NCBI GenBank assembly: GCA_019925095.2
Contig: CM034406.1
Location: forward strand, 12,434,388 to 12,498,387
Reading direction: 5' to 3'
DNA: 64,000 nt
From: Dendrolimus kikuchii
Lineage: Eukaryota; Arthropoda; Insecta; Lepidoptera; Lasiocampidae
The stretch's first letter is position 1. Every line of letters starts with the position of its first letter. The notes under the pieces are model-generated. The model saw only the letters and a program-made list of their open reading frames with translations, was not told the DNA's origin and did no database searches. The translations under genes and the position numbers were made by a program. This document shows positions 1 through 11,005 of this stretch, one piece after another.

Positions 1-1171
1 CTCCGACTGGCGCCAACATGTATGAAAATCTGCATTCACTCTATTCAAATAAAAAAATTGCAACAAGCTATAGGTTAGTTGAATCATTCACACAGTGAGT
101 ATATTTAAACGTAGTAGCGTATACATTTCTAATAAACTTGAAAAATCAATACTTAAATATTTTAACATAGGTACTATTCGATCGGCCACCTATCAGAAAC
201 TCTCCGACTACTTACGAATCCCTTAACATTTTTGATGTTTTAAGAACGACTGACGAAATACTTCGATCAACCTGAACAACGAGCTGGCATGCATTCAAAG
301 ATTCCAATGACAAATTCGTCGGTGGGACGTCTAATGAATTCGTTGAACATTATTTTATTCGTAGTTTAGGAATTTCTGTTGATTTTTCTTATTCTGTATT
401 GTCTTTTCTTTGATATTGTTCGTTTGTTTTTGTTTCTAAAATCGTTCGGCCGAATTGATGTCGCGACTATCTCTTTTTGATCTTGTTTTTGAGACTACGA
501 CGCTCAAAGTTTTGTGTTAACATTTTCAACCTTAATTCGTTGTTCGCCATTTTGTAATCTATACTACTATTATAAATCTGTATGTTCATTGTTTATATAC
601 ATTTTTAAACATTTAACCGTTTTGCAACTTTATGATATTCGTTTTATACTTCTCAGACCCAAATACTACAATTAGAAAAAAACTATTAAAACCTCAACTT
701 AAATTGTGAATTAATAAATCATAATAACATGTGTTTGTAGATGGAAGTCGAATAGACTTCCATCTACAAACGTTTACAAACTACTAAATTTTATGTAATC
801 TAGTATAATAATAATCATAATAATTCAATAAAGTCACACAATTTACATCTTGTGTAATCACAAACATTTATCTTCTTTAATTCAAACCCAAATTAAATTT
901 CTTTTTTTTATTTTCAAATTCAATTCGTAATAGATAAGATTAGGTATTCTTAGTATTTAATTCCAAATTCTGAATCTGAGTTTGAAATTAAAACAAATGT
1001 CATTGAAATTTATTGCTTTAGCAGCGATAATAAAAAAAAGGTAGAAAATCCAATATAAAGGTAAACAAATCAGCAATTAAAATGAAATCATTAATATGTC
1101 TGTCTACCTAGATGCAACCTGTTAATGGAAGAAATATTATACGATCATAGAATTCACAGTTCATCTTGTTT
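1..1171. other. AT-rich DNA without a gene
   Basis: No open frame of note and no repeat relative elsewhere in the window was recognised. The only structured site is the perfect hairpin at 733-771. Confidence 0.6.
733..771. repeat. perfect 17-bp hairpin
   Basis: Arms 733-749 and 755-771 are exact inverted copies (left arm GTTTGTAGATGGAAGTC) around the 5-nt loop GAATA. Pairing stops at the arm ends. It is too short for a MITE with visible terminal repeats and shorter than a usual animal pre-miRNA; origin unknown. Confidence 0.9.
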
Positions 1172-1312
1172 TCAAGTCTTCTTGTAAAAAAATATTAATA
1201 GCAATATGAAAAGATTGCCCAAAAAGTTTGAGAAAGGCTCGCTAAGGGCCGGCCGACATTCGGCGGCGCCTGCGCACCTTGTATAAATCACTTGCCGCCG
1301 TCCCGCCATCAT
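1172..1312 (-). CDS. small open frame in a GC-rich island (46 codons)
   Basis: A minus-strand ATG-ATG start at 1312 opens a 46-residue frame ending at TGA 1172-1174. The first half is GC-rich (1240-1310) and Arg/Ala-rich; the last third is hydrophobic (…FLGNLFILLLIFF) and ends KKT. A GT after codon 7 could be a splice donor, which would make this a first exon instead. The plus strand of the same island holds a TATAAAT at about 1281. No family recognised; composition alone could explain the frame. Confidence 0.2.
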   Translation of the reverse strand: MMAGRRQVIYTRCAGAAECRPALSEPFSNFLGNLFILLLIFFYKKT

Positions 1313-1704
1313 GTAGATTATCCGATTAACTACTCATCTGTAAACTAACATAGATCCTTTCTCCTTATACCGTGTTCTTGGCTACCTTTACATTTACGCC
1401 TGTTGATTTTGGGACAGTTTAGGTCCCGGAAAGGAAGAATTTAAAACCTTAACCCACTCTGATAAGTCTTAAATTAACGTAAAAACGCAGGTTTTTACTA
1501 AACTCTTGATCTTGGTTGTCAAAAATTAGAAGTGATCAGTTATGAAACAGATATGGCTGTTTTTTAATTTTTTGTCTATTCTATTAAAGAAAACCGGCCT
1601 AGTTTTATGATTTGGAGTCAAATTTAAAAAAAAAACTAAAAGGAGATATGATAGTGTTTTATCTATCTTGTCTACTCACTTTAAAGATCGATTACAATTG
1701 TTGT
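1313..1704. other. no gene seen
   Basis: AT-rich sequence with no supported feature. Confidence 0.5.
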
Positions 1705-1830
1705 CAGTCAACCATAATCCACTGCCGGATATAGATATCCTGAAAGTTGTAGCTCATATTCCGTTCCTCGGCTTTCCTTATCTAGTTGCTACCGGCAATC
1801 TTAAGTAGGTCATTCATTCGCCGGACATCC
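1705..1830 (-). mobile_element. 3' end of a SINE/RTE-type retroposon, degraded
   Basis: Read on the minus strand it runs '…gccgaggaacggaata…' to 'ggcagtggattatggttgac', a degraded form of the lepidopteran retroposon end in which a '(c)agcagtgg' motif is followed by a 'ggctgat'-like tail. Only about 120 bp are recognisable. Confidence 0.35.
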
Positions 1831-1944
1831 TTCATTTCAAAAAATATTTGTCTTGTAAGAAATGTAATTCTGAAAAGTTCTTGAATAGTGCATAACTACA
1901 TAGTACCTACGAGAGAGTATTCTTCTCTCGATTTTTGATTTATT

Positions 1945-2032
1945 AATATTTAATAAATCTGTTGTTCGTGCCTACCCCGCAAGGGAACTGGCGTGAAGTT
2001 ATGTATGTATGTATGTATGTAATATTTAATAA
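1945..2032 (+). mobile_element. 64-bp RTE LINE 3' end with 12-bp target duplication
   Basis: Sequence 1957-2020 equals the last ~50 bp of the long RTE copy (ending at 12340), including the codons for its C-terminus and the (TATG)n tail. It is flanked by AATATTTAATAA at 1945-1956 and again at 2021-2032, a perfect 12-bp target-site duplication. This is an extreme 5' truncation, made by target-primed reverse transcription as known for RTE elements. Confidence 0.88.
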
Positions 2033-2110
2033 TACAGAATAATAAATATTAATAAATCAAATTAAATTAAATTTAATTAATATTAAATATTATTAATTAA
2101 TGTTAATGAT
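2033..2110. repeat. A/T-only low-complexity stretch
   Basis: Almost pure A and T with many short 'taat/atta' runs, adjoining the truncated RTE copy. Confidence 0.6.
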
Positions 2111-2210
2111 TAAATATTAATGATTTCAGACCTAATCAAATCTTCACTAAGTTCCACTGTTCGATTTTCACAACAACAACAACCTTTCATGTTTTCGAGC
2201 ACATACTTCA

Positions 2211-2290
2211 TCTTTGATAGATAGATAACACTTTATTGCTCACCAAATATACAATTTCAATTCATTTGTCAATTTCTCTTTGAATAAATA
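2211..2290 (-). mobile_element. LINE 3' tail (family G)
   Basis: Carries the 'gatagataacactttattg' signature, read here on the minus strand as a tail ending in tandem TATC-like units. Relatives in the window lie at 16497, 25197, 26130 and 44025; several of them continue into 'gcgatctcttccagacaacc', which this copy lacks. Confidence 0.45.
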
Positions 2291-2714
2291 ATTAATATAA
2301 TATTCTTTTTATTTTAATAATAATTTTCCAAGATGTGTGTACTGCCGCACTTATTCCTATTAGATCACTTTAGGCATAGTAAAATTCTTCATTATTGGCC
2401 TCCTCTAGAAATCCCATCTTATTTTGTTTTGCTTCAACGTGATTCTATGTTGCCGTAGAGTTGCAAATGACCATCAAAGAACATAAGCGACCAGCTCCGC
2501 ATACTTCTGACCCGTTAATTGTTGCAGTCAACTACTAATTGACCCGATCGCTTCCTACTTAAAATGGACCACCCATCGTCAAATGGCTGAGACAATCGCA
2601 TCCTCCGTATTTAGCCTTTCTAATTGAACTAATATATTTCGAAGGTTGGAAGTACACGTACAGAAAACCACAGCTTTAGGCGACTTCGCTTGCAAAAATC
2701 TAACTTAAGTATTA
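2291..2714. other. no gene seen
   Basis: No supported feature; no convincing frames. Confidence 0.5.
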
Positions 2715-2905
2715 CCCACAATAAAATTAGCTTAAGCCGATATTAGACGGTTCATTTCTCTCTTTCAATTTAGATGATTCAACCAAAGTGATCTATGTAA
2801 ACGTAAACTTGATACATTCAATATTATCGAATACTATAGTGTCCTGTCAGTTTCCTTTGTGACTGTAAACCAAAATGCTTGAATTTGTTTGATTCGTGTA
2901 ATATC
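2715..2905 (+). repeat. interspersed repeat R, copy 1
   Basis: About 180 bp align with the reverse complement of 58770-58965 and with 33845-34000: shared landmarks are 'ttaagccg(a/g)tattagacg', 'aatcaaccaaagtgatc(t/c)a' and 'cattcaat…tatcgaata'. No coding frame and no terminal repeats recognised. Confidence 0.6.
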
Positions 2906-3094
2906 ATCGTCAATTATCTCAAACAGCGAATGTTCGTTTAGGTCTACTCTGCTGTAGACTTGAAATATCATGTTATCAATTTAGCTTTCTAAAATATTAA
3001 ACTGTTTTATTTCTTAATTATTATAAAATATAAAATAACTATAATAATGTATTATAACTATAATAAGTAAAAAATTAACTAAGTTATAAATAAG

Positions 3095-3720
3095 TTAATA
3101 TAAACTATGTAACAAATCGCTGCCAGAGGGAAGCGTGCCCAGAAGGTTGGCTACATTGCCATGTTGTATGGTAGTGCTGATCCATTGCGCGGAATATAGG
3201 TTAGCCTTCTGATCACGGGTGCCATCAAAGAGTTTCTTTCCAATTTCTTTGAAAATATTGCAATAAATTGTTAATTTGTTCTCAAACACTGTCAAAAAAT
3301 TTAATGCGGTTATACCAACTGAACACAACCATACCTATTGAGTATATTATAGTTGTAGCAAATATCTCTCGGATTTCTTTAAGAACATTTTCTAGAGCCA
3401 CTCTATTACCATATCCAAATTTTAGGATGCAATTTCTTCAGCACATCATAGCTACGCCTCCAACATCTTACCACTAACTAAGCAGAATTTCCACAATGCT
3501 CGGTACTTGCTACACTTAGGTAGGTGAACGATCTGAGAAATGTAATGCTGGCATTCCCAAGGCTGTATAGCAATGCGGACTGTCAAAAGCCAATGTCGGG
3601 TACTCGGATCGCAGTTCACCCCTCAAGTGTCCAAGGCACTCACTGTTCTCTCCCCACTCATCCCACCACCACCCCAATCTTAGCCTCCAACGCTGACCCT
3701 TTCTTGAAAAAGCTACTATG
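3095..3720 (-). pseudogene. coding-like stretch broken by stops and frameshifts
   Basis: Reading the minus strand from about 3700 to 3095, protein-like segments continue by changing frame: a segment with 'ENVLKEIREIFATTI', then 'NRIKFF', then a 70-codon frame with 'FKEIGKKLFDGTRDQKANLY' and 'HGNVANLLGTLPSGSDLL' ending at 3095. Stops and frame changes separate them. This could be a processed pseudogene or unknown transposon protein; I do not recognise the family, and chance frames are possible. Confidence 0.25.
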
Positions 3721-4595
3721 AAAACTCGATTGACATCGGCATTTTTGAATAAGTTAATGTACTTGTCCTACTTTCAAAGAAACCGGGAGCACACGAAGCT
3801 GTGTTTGCTGGAAGCAGATTGGCAAGTTATGCGGTAGACAAATTACTTATGCGGTATATTAAAAGGATTCAAAGCTACGTGATTGGTATGAAACGGTAGT
3901 GTATTTATTATTCACAAAGCTACCACTTCGGCTTCTTGAGTCTTATTCCTCATATCTGAGGGTGCACTGCCCTCACTATTTATTCCTGCACTAGCACCTT
4001 TTCAACCACCATATATATTCATAATTTAACTTACTTTTGTTATTTACTTTTACTTAGTATATAAAAATAAATCTACATGAGTACGCAGAATTCTTTATAA
4101 CATCAACAAATTGCTTTTTTCATATATTAGCTGATAGACATCGAACTGAGACCATATACAGTCCTATCTACCTTTAAATATCGGAAACATGAAAAAGTAA
4201 AATAATTACTACCAAAACTAATAGGTTATAAAACTAATGTGTTTGCTAAAAGAAAAAATTGAACATGTTACACAAATATATCAAATACAGATTAAGCTAT
4301 CCTATTAGAAGACTTAATTAATCTATTCGCCTTTATTAATAGTCGTTGATTAAGCCTACACTAGGATATAAAGCCATTAAGTCTATTTGAGCTAATTTAA
4401 TTTCCTGTGTAATAAAATTGTTAGCCAAAAATATTCAATGCAGTCGCAAATTAGAAACACGACTTCAATATACAATTTAGTAAAGAAAATATAATTTGTA
4501 GATACCTATATTTTCCGATCCAAATCAGTTAAACTTAAAATTTTTAATAAGTTGCTTTTGATTTTTGAATTATTTGGTCTGAAAAAAACCAGCAA
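3721..4595. other. no gene seen
   Basis: AT-rich, no supported feature. Confidence 0.5.
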
Positions 4596-4810
4596 ACAAA
4601 ACACAAACATCAAGCTAAGCAAGTTACGCTTGTATTATGGATAATATACAACCGAACAATATGGGGCCGATCCCAGACACCCAGGCCATAGTAGATAAAC
4701 AACAGAAAGTTCATTTATGAAATTTGCCTTGCCGCGAATCGTTCCCGGAGCTTCTACGTTCCAAGGAGATAGGCCAGCAAAGGCTTATGCAACCTTCGGT
4801 AGCCGTGAGC
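4596..4810 (-). mobile_element. tRNA-type SINE (family C), degraded copy
   Basis: Shares 'aagttac(g)cttgt(a/g)ttatgg', 'gggccgatcccaga(c)accca' with the copies at 13909, 40432 and 41678. The tRNA-like head lies at the high-coordinate end on the minus strand and is badly decayed here; the B-box region is only hinted at around 'cgaatcgttcccgg'. Confidence 0.55.
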
Positions 4811-5130
4811 ATCCCTTGGGGAATAGAATTATAACCCACCGTTATTGCGTTGAGATGGGGGCACGACGTGTTCCGCGCGCGCTCACTTCTCCTCCCATTG
4901 GGCGAGTTACAAATCGCCCCACGCAGAGACAGGACCTGGAAGATGCCGGGGGATAAACTCAGGACGGAACACCCAGGGGTTTTAGTGGGTATCCCTAACT
5001 AGGGAGTGGCAATATTATCACTAATTCTGCCTGGGGGTGCTACTGCAAGCCCCAATCTGGCGAATCCCACACACGGGCTGCGCATTGTTCCCCCCAAACA
5101 TCTGGGCTCGTTGCGGCCTATAATCCTTAA
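4811..5130. repeat. GC-rich LINE 3'-UTR-like block (family H), copy 1
   Basis: Contains 'ggggttttagtgggtatccc' near 4978. The same landmark occurs at 61670-61690, where the pogo-like element has inserted exactly after 'gtgggta'. Removing that element gives 'gtgggtattcctgac', close to 'gtgggtatccctaac' here, so this copy serves as an unoccupied site. Assignment to a LINE 3' UTR is from memory of lepidopteran repeats, not shown by a linked ORF. Confidence 0.4.
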
Positions 5131-6828
5131 TCGGATTTCTCCTGGCTAATGAGGTGAACATGACAAGTATCAACATAAAGTGGAACTTGATACTATGTCT
5201 TAAACTGCCAGTATATCTAGCCACATGTGAATATCATTAACGATTCTCCAAAGTCGATCACTTTAAGCCCTCAGTATCATTACTCAGTGGTTATCCACTC
5301 AGTGGTTACTCCTCTTAGTTATTATATACTAGTTGGTCTTAGTTATTAATTACATAGTTTCACTTTACCAACAAATTTATTGATTCAAGGTGCATGATTG
5401 AACGTCAAAGCAACACGTAGCTTATAATACCTACTTGGAAACAAATAGTAACACCCCGCGTCGTAGTTGCGAAGGTGTCATGGAGACTGTTCACTCGTGC
5501 GGACGGAGGTGGAGCCCTAGCCCTGCCTAATATAGCAGTCCTCGTCACGATTGCCTCAAGTGCTAACCCGTACAAGTGGTCCAAATTAGCACTCGAAAAA
5601 TACCTCATGCTTTATGTCAATAATTCTTTGTTCTCCTTTGTTTGACCGTTTGGCGTTTTTGTTGGAGTCGTTGAGATTTTCGAATTATTATATTTGGAGG
5701 AAAATAGGAATATGAAGTTTCATTGTAAGTGAATTGTAATATATAGCTTGTCTGGATATTATTTATTGTCAAAAAATAAAATGTTGGTACAAAAATATGA
5801 TCCCAGTAAAAACTTTACAATGGCCCTAATTAAAGTGGTCTTGTAATTTTATGACTAAATCGTAGTAACAGTAAGTTTATATGTATGCACAAGGTTAACT
5901 AAGTGTTTGTAGAAATGTAAACGCATGTTGAAGCGATAACTTTAAACCGAAAAAATATTTTCTGTGTTAATACCCTCTTCATCTAAACCACCAATATTTA
6001 GTAGTTGTTTAGTAGTAGTATCTCCAGAGGTTAGTTCTGTCAAATAATGGTCAGAAATTTAAGCAATATCTGTTGTACAAGACCATAAGGGTAACAACGC
6101 GACCTAAGCCCCAAATATGTAACTTTTACAAATAAAACCATGCCAGAGCGAATCATGATCCATTCGACAGACGAAGGTTAAATATTTTTTTATTTATTTT
6201 TTTATTAACAACTCTACCTACTCGAGTTCTGTACTCTTTTTTTACAATTAAATTTAAGAAGTTAAGAAGTTGTACACGCTTATTTGTTACATTGTTATTG
6301 TGTGTGACATTTAATGATTGTATGTTTGTGTTGTGGTGTACCTTAAGAATAACTTATATTATATTAATTTATTCTAATTTTAATACTAAACTTATACTAA
6401 TGTAGAATGTATCTGTTACATGCTGGTGTTGTGAGGAAGTGCATGTGCGTTGTGTGCCTTATGTCTATTATCCTTTGCCTTATTATCTAGGTTAAATATT
6501 TGTAGTCTCTAAAATTCATATTAAATCACAACATCCATCCTTGTCGTGATAACCTGGACAATCGCCTAGTACAAAAGATATCGATAAATAAATAAACGAA
6601 AAATATTGGGTTACCTATTTATTTATATTTCAGTAAAAATGTATAAAATGTATTTAGTTATAAGCTGTCGAAGTATGAAGGTTTCATCGTGCGTGAAGAC
6701 TTCAAAAAGTGGATAACGATTATGCCAGCTAATGAAGTGTTTGCTGTTATATACAATTATAGGTATTTTTACTGGACGATTGTCACTCTTTAGTATAGTT
6801 CTTTGTCATTAAGTTCAGAAATAGAAAC
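5131..6828. other. no gene seen
   Basis: AT-rich apart from 5450-5600, which is moderately GC-rich and open on the minus strand for 67 codons without any recognised motif. No repeat relatives found. Confidence 0.5.
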
Positions 6829-6872
6829 TTTGGAAAGGAGATAGATTATATCCTATCTATCTCCTCTCCAAA
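6829..6872. repeat. 18-bp hairpin with one mismatch
   Basis: Arm 6829-6846 (TTTGGAAAGGAGATAGAT) pairs with 6855-6872 around an 8-nt loop, with one mismatch. Confidence 0.85.
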
Positions 6873-6894
6873 GTGCCTATTAGATGAAGAAAGA

Positions 6895-7000
6895 TGAAAA
6901 TGTCTTCAAGTCTCGTGTGAATAGGTGCCTTCTAGGTAAGCGTATCTCCGCTCAAATCGAGCGAGGTAATGGTCAAACGCGAACCTATACGTAATAAATA
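6895..7000 (+). mobile_element. LINE 3' end (family F), copy 1
   Basis: 'gtcttcaagtctcgtgtgaa' and 'tcaaacgcgaacctatac' match the C-terminal codons and 3' UTR seen at 28600-28720 and 51890-51985. The frame reads FKSRVNRCLLGK before decaying. A-rich tail begins near 6985. Confidence 0.65.
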
Positions 7001-8439
7001 AAAAAATATATGGGCAACCTTATAACTCTTAAAGTTAGGGATATGACAATTCATATTTAGACTTTGTTAAAAAGTAAAGAAATATGTAGCTACTAAATGT
7101 TTCAGCGTAATACTTACGTTTCTACTTTATTCAGAAATTAAAATAACAAAGGCGGATAAAGTTCGACTATTCGAGTCACAGCTAATAACACTGTATAAAT
7201 TCGAAGTTCGACGAAAACTGTTAGAAATTTATATGTCAAAAACATAAGCGTATAAGTAAGTTCATTACTTATTATCTGTCTGACCTGAACCTCGCTAATT
7301 ACATGTCACAATAAAACTTCCTGAATATTTCAGAGGCTAAAACCTGACGAACTTCTAAGTTCTTTAATAAAACAATGCATATCGATCTGTGATACCGCAC
7401 TCGGTATTTATGGTATCAGTTTTCGTCGTTGCGAACCAATTAAAGTCGAATAAACTGCTTATTAGTCACCCTATACGACCCCCCTTTCCCACTAAACCAA
7501 CATGGCGTCACCATTGTCACCTACGATGTAACAAAGTTAAATTATAAGAAAACAGACAATTTTGAACCTTCTGTCTATACAACAAAGAACTGGAAATAGC
7601 ATTTATATATTGGTGTAATCACCTGAAGACTTATTCTTTAAATTCATGTGTGCGATATTACCCCGTTCTTCTCTTGATGTTTATCGTGCGATTTTAAAGT
7701 TTGACTCCAGGAGTTAAGGTTGCGTTTTCTGTGTTCTTAGTCGGAAGTAAGTTTTGTTGTTTAAACTAGGTAGTGGAGGCGTGACATTAACGCCCGCGGG
7801 GATTGTAGAATTATGGATGAAGGGTTGTCGCGGTAGGGTTAAGTGGTGTACTTTTAAAAACAAAAAGGGTTGATTTATTGATGTAAAAATGGCTAGCTCA
7901 ATATGGGTTTTTGTAAAGAATTTTTTAAATATATCGCAGGTATATGTTAAACCCTGAAATAAAAAGGCACAAGTGTCGTAAAGAAGTGGCTGAATAAATA
8001 AACACAATATCGGAACCGCTTAAAAAATTGTGTTATGTGGATGTATCACAGCCATTTTCAGTAGTCTTTGAGAATATGTCACTACCTATTGTGTTAAATA
8101 ACAATTGTTATTAAAAACATCGTTATGATATTACACGCCACAGTAACATATTATGGCAAAAACTCTTTACCTGTTTCGCGATTTCAATACAATATTATGG
8201 AAATGGAGTATAGAATTATTTACATCTTCCTGTCTTTCACCTATTTAGACCATAGTCTGCTACCACAACCACGGGATGGAAAATCATAATGATAATTTTA
8301 GTCACTTTTTACTTAATTCAATAGATGATAAGATATTCGCTTCCAAAATCGATAAAATTGTGTCCCCACCCCTTTGACTTTTGAACTCACAGAGTATTGG
8401 CGTCAGACGGTTAACCTTGAATTAATCGTGTTTCGTACG
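7001..8439. other. no gene seen
   Basis: No supported gene. A 97-codon minus frame (7714-8007) has no recognisable domain and lacks codon character; I treat it as chance. Confidence 0.5.
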
Positions 8440-8740
8440 ATGAATGAGAGTTCCTACAGTCCACTACACCCGCCCCCCTAGTGAAGGAACCAGCCCCTGT
8501 TGACGAAGTGAGTTTGCCTCTCCCGGGGCATTCTCAAGCGCAGCACTAGTGTGGGCGTAACTACGTTCTAAGTCTCAAGCTATTTCTACTAGGAGCGCGG
8601 AGCACATGGAAGGAAGGGGCTTTTAGTGGATTATTAGCCCAAGGGTTACTCTTTTTAGGGGTTCACTCTTTAACAGGGGTACCGTGCTGAGTCTCCACAC
8701 AAGCCGGCAATTCACTCATCTATCTGCGCTATCTCTATAA
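8440..8740. repeat. GC-rich block resembling family H
   Basis: Moderately GC-rich island with 'ggggcttttagtggattatt', similar to the 'gggttttagtgggta' landmark of 4978 and 61680. Relationship is weak and short. Confidence 0.25.
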
Positions 8741-8839
8741 TATAAATAACTTTCATTGCTTTGGTCTAATCCCAGTAAAGGACCCGGTAGTGTATGAAAT
8801 GTATTTCCCCCTGCCTCAAAAAAAGTCCACTTCTCCCTA

Positions 8840-8965
8840 TTTTGCCTGTTCTACCCTCCTACTTTATTCCCCTATCCCATCCTCTTAATCCCATCCCCCT
8901 CCCTTCTATCCCATCATAAAAACTGGCAACGCGTTTGCGTCGCCTCTTGTATTGGAAACGTCTAC
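8840..8965 (+). mobile_element. retroposon family B fragment
   Basis: Series of 'cctatcccatcc…ccatcccc' followed by 'aaaactggcaacgcgtttgc' and 'attggaaacgtctacagtc'. Related copies: 20560-20735 (opposite strand), 29670-29835 and 34379-34650; their 3' parts blend into the family A type tail. Confidence 0.55.
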
Positions 8966-9114
8966 AGTCATTGAAAGGTAGTAAACAGACGTATAAATAT
9001 AGCCTACTATTAATAGAAATAACTTTTTGTTATATTATATAGAGCCAGTAGTAGTGACCTACTTTAAGAGTGTCCTCTTTCTGGAGTAATGAAAGAGGTA
9101 AAACTGCAAAACAT

Positions 9115-9200
9115 TTAAACAAAAAAAAAACTATAGGTTCATTTTCAATTAGGTGGGCCGTCTGCCTGATCGTCAGCTTCACAATAAAAAACATATCATG
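9115..9200 (+). mobile_element. family A retroposon, 3' tail only
   Basis: 'aattaggtgggccgtctgcc' then 'cacaataaaaaac': the last ~60 bp of family A with its A-rich end. It lies just upstream of the RTE element. Confidence 0.55.
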
Positions 9201-9373
9201 TGCAAAATGATGAACAAATTCGAGATGGTAGAGCTTAATAAAACACATTTTTTGTTGTTGTCAAGACTGGTTGAGTAAATTTTGAGTTATGGGCTATTTT
9301 CACAGAAGCGTGCTCGTCGCGATCCCCGCTGGCCCAGAGGGCCACAATTCTGACCCGAGTTCACACACGTGCA

Positions 9374-11005
9374 GTGCACGATAGGGCGTCCCCCGCAGGC
9401 GACGCTCACCGATGCGCCCCCGTCGGTGTGAACTCTCGCGCATGCGGCGAAGGGGGCCGCCACCCTTCACGCAGCGCCAAACCTGGCGGGTCGAGAGGAG
9501 CAGAGTGCCGTATAGGCACGTGGAATGTGAGAGGTGGAATGAAAGATAAGATGGACGAAATGATTGATATAATGAATGAGAGAAGCCTGGATGCCTTATG
9601 TCTGACAGAGACAAAGCGGAAGGGGTGCGACATCGATGACCTCCCCGGTGGCATGCTTGCTCTGTGGTCCGGCGTGGACCTGGACGAGCGTGCAAGTGGG
9701 GGGGTAGGCGTCGTACTCTCAACCCGCTTTGTGTCTGGAGTAAAAGACTATTGTCTGGTGAACCCGAGACTTCTCTGGGTCCGTCTAAAACTGGGGATTA
9801 CGCGAGTTTTTCTGGTCGCAGCTTATGCTCCCGTAAGCTCAGCGGATCCCCAAGAACTCGAGAAGTTTTGGGAGTCTGTGAGAGAAATTCTGGATCTGGC
9901 TGAAGGGAATGAAAGAATAATTATGTGTGGTGATCTTAATGGCTGGGTGGGCACCAAACGAGACGGCCTTGAGGCTGTCCTTGGACCCTATGGTGACAAG
10001 AGAGTGAACGATGCTGGTAGGCCAATCATAGACGTATGCATGGAAAGAAACTTGCTTGTGTCGAACACCTTATTCCATCATAAGGATATTCACACGTATA
10101 CATGGGGAATGAATGATCAGAAAAGTATGATTGATCTGATTTTAATAGATAGTCGCCTCCGAAACACAATAATGGATACAAGAGCCTACAGAGGCCCCAC
10201 TCTTGAAACGGACCACTACCTGGTGATAAGCCGGTTTGTGGGCCTTTTCAGGAAGTGGAGACACTGGCGAGTGCGTACCAATTTCGGGGAGCTTGAAAGA
10301 ATAAAGTGTGAAAAATTGGAAGATGTTAGTGTAAGGAGTATGTATGCGCGCCTAGTCGAAGAAAGGCTTGCAAAAGCGGACTTCTCCGACTTAGATGTGG
10401 ATAATGACTGGGATAGTATGAAAGAAAGTATAGTGGAAAGCGCAAAAGAAGCATGTGGATGCGCAAAGAGGCACATAACAACGAAAGGTGATGAATGGTG
10501 GGACGCGGATGTTAAATCCAGCGTAGAGAGAAAGAGAAAAGCCTGGCTGGATTATGTTGCTTCTTTGCAACAGAATGACAGTATGAAAGAGATGAAGAAA
10601 GAAATTTATCGCCTCTGCAAGAACGAAACCAAAGCTTTAGTGAAAGAGAAGCGCGAAAGTATAAAATTGAAAGAAGAAGAGAAGCTGACGGAGAACTTCA
10701 AGGCGAATACCAAACTCTTTTGGAGAGAGGTTAAGAAGTCTCGGGGTTGTTCGTCAGCTTCCAGAATGGAAAGAATAAAATCTAAAGCAGGGGACGTTCT
10801 TGCTAACCCACAAGAGGTGTTAGCGCGATGGAGTGAATATTTTAGAGAAATGTATGATGATATCCCGGATGCTGGCACCACGACTGAGTCTGTGACTGAC
10901 TCCGAGGAGTCAGCATCCGAGATCACGTTGGAAGAGATCGCGTGCCCTTGTATAAAGGCAAGGGGTCACGTATGGAGTGCGCCAGCTACAGGGCCATCAG
11001 TTTGA
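9374..11005 (+). pseudogene. RTE LINE ORF, endonuclease half
   Basis: Frame with an exonuclease-endonuclease-phosphatase fold domain, residues about 45-290 counted from a GTG at 9374. Visible motifs: GTWNVRGG (Asn at ~51), LTETK (catalytic Glu ~79), YAPV (~151-154), GDLNGW (Asp ~187, Asn ~189), DLILID (~254-259) and TDHYL (Asp-His ~280-281). These are the metal-binding and catalytic residues of LINE endonucleases and all look intact; the enzyme would nick target DNA to prime reverse transcription. Residues 300-500 are the Lys/Glu-rich linker. After EITLEEI (near 10917-10937) the frame runs into nonsense and stops at 11005, because the segment joining it to the RT is deleted. The first true ATG is at 9539, inside the domain. 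Confidence 0.88.

Noticed and set aside
1240..1310. Core promoter on the plus strand (GC-rich block followed by TATAAAT)
   Set aside because: No initiator or downstream ORF; the following ATG is immediately followed by TAG.
7714..8007. 97-codon minus frame
   Set aside because: No recognisable motif, AT-rich codons, no splice or start context.
9300..9722. 140-codon minus frame
   Set aside because: Antisense shadow of the LINE endonuclease ORF.
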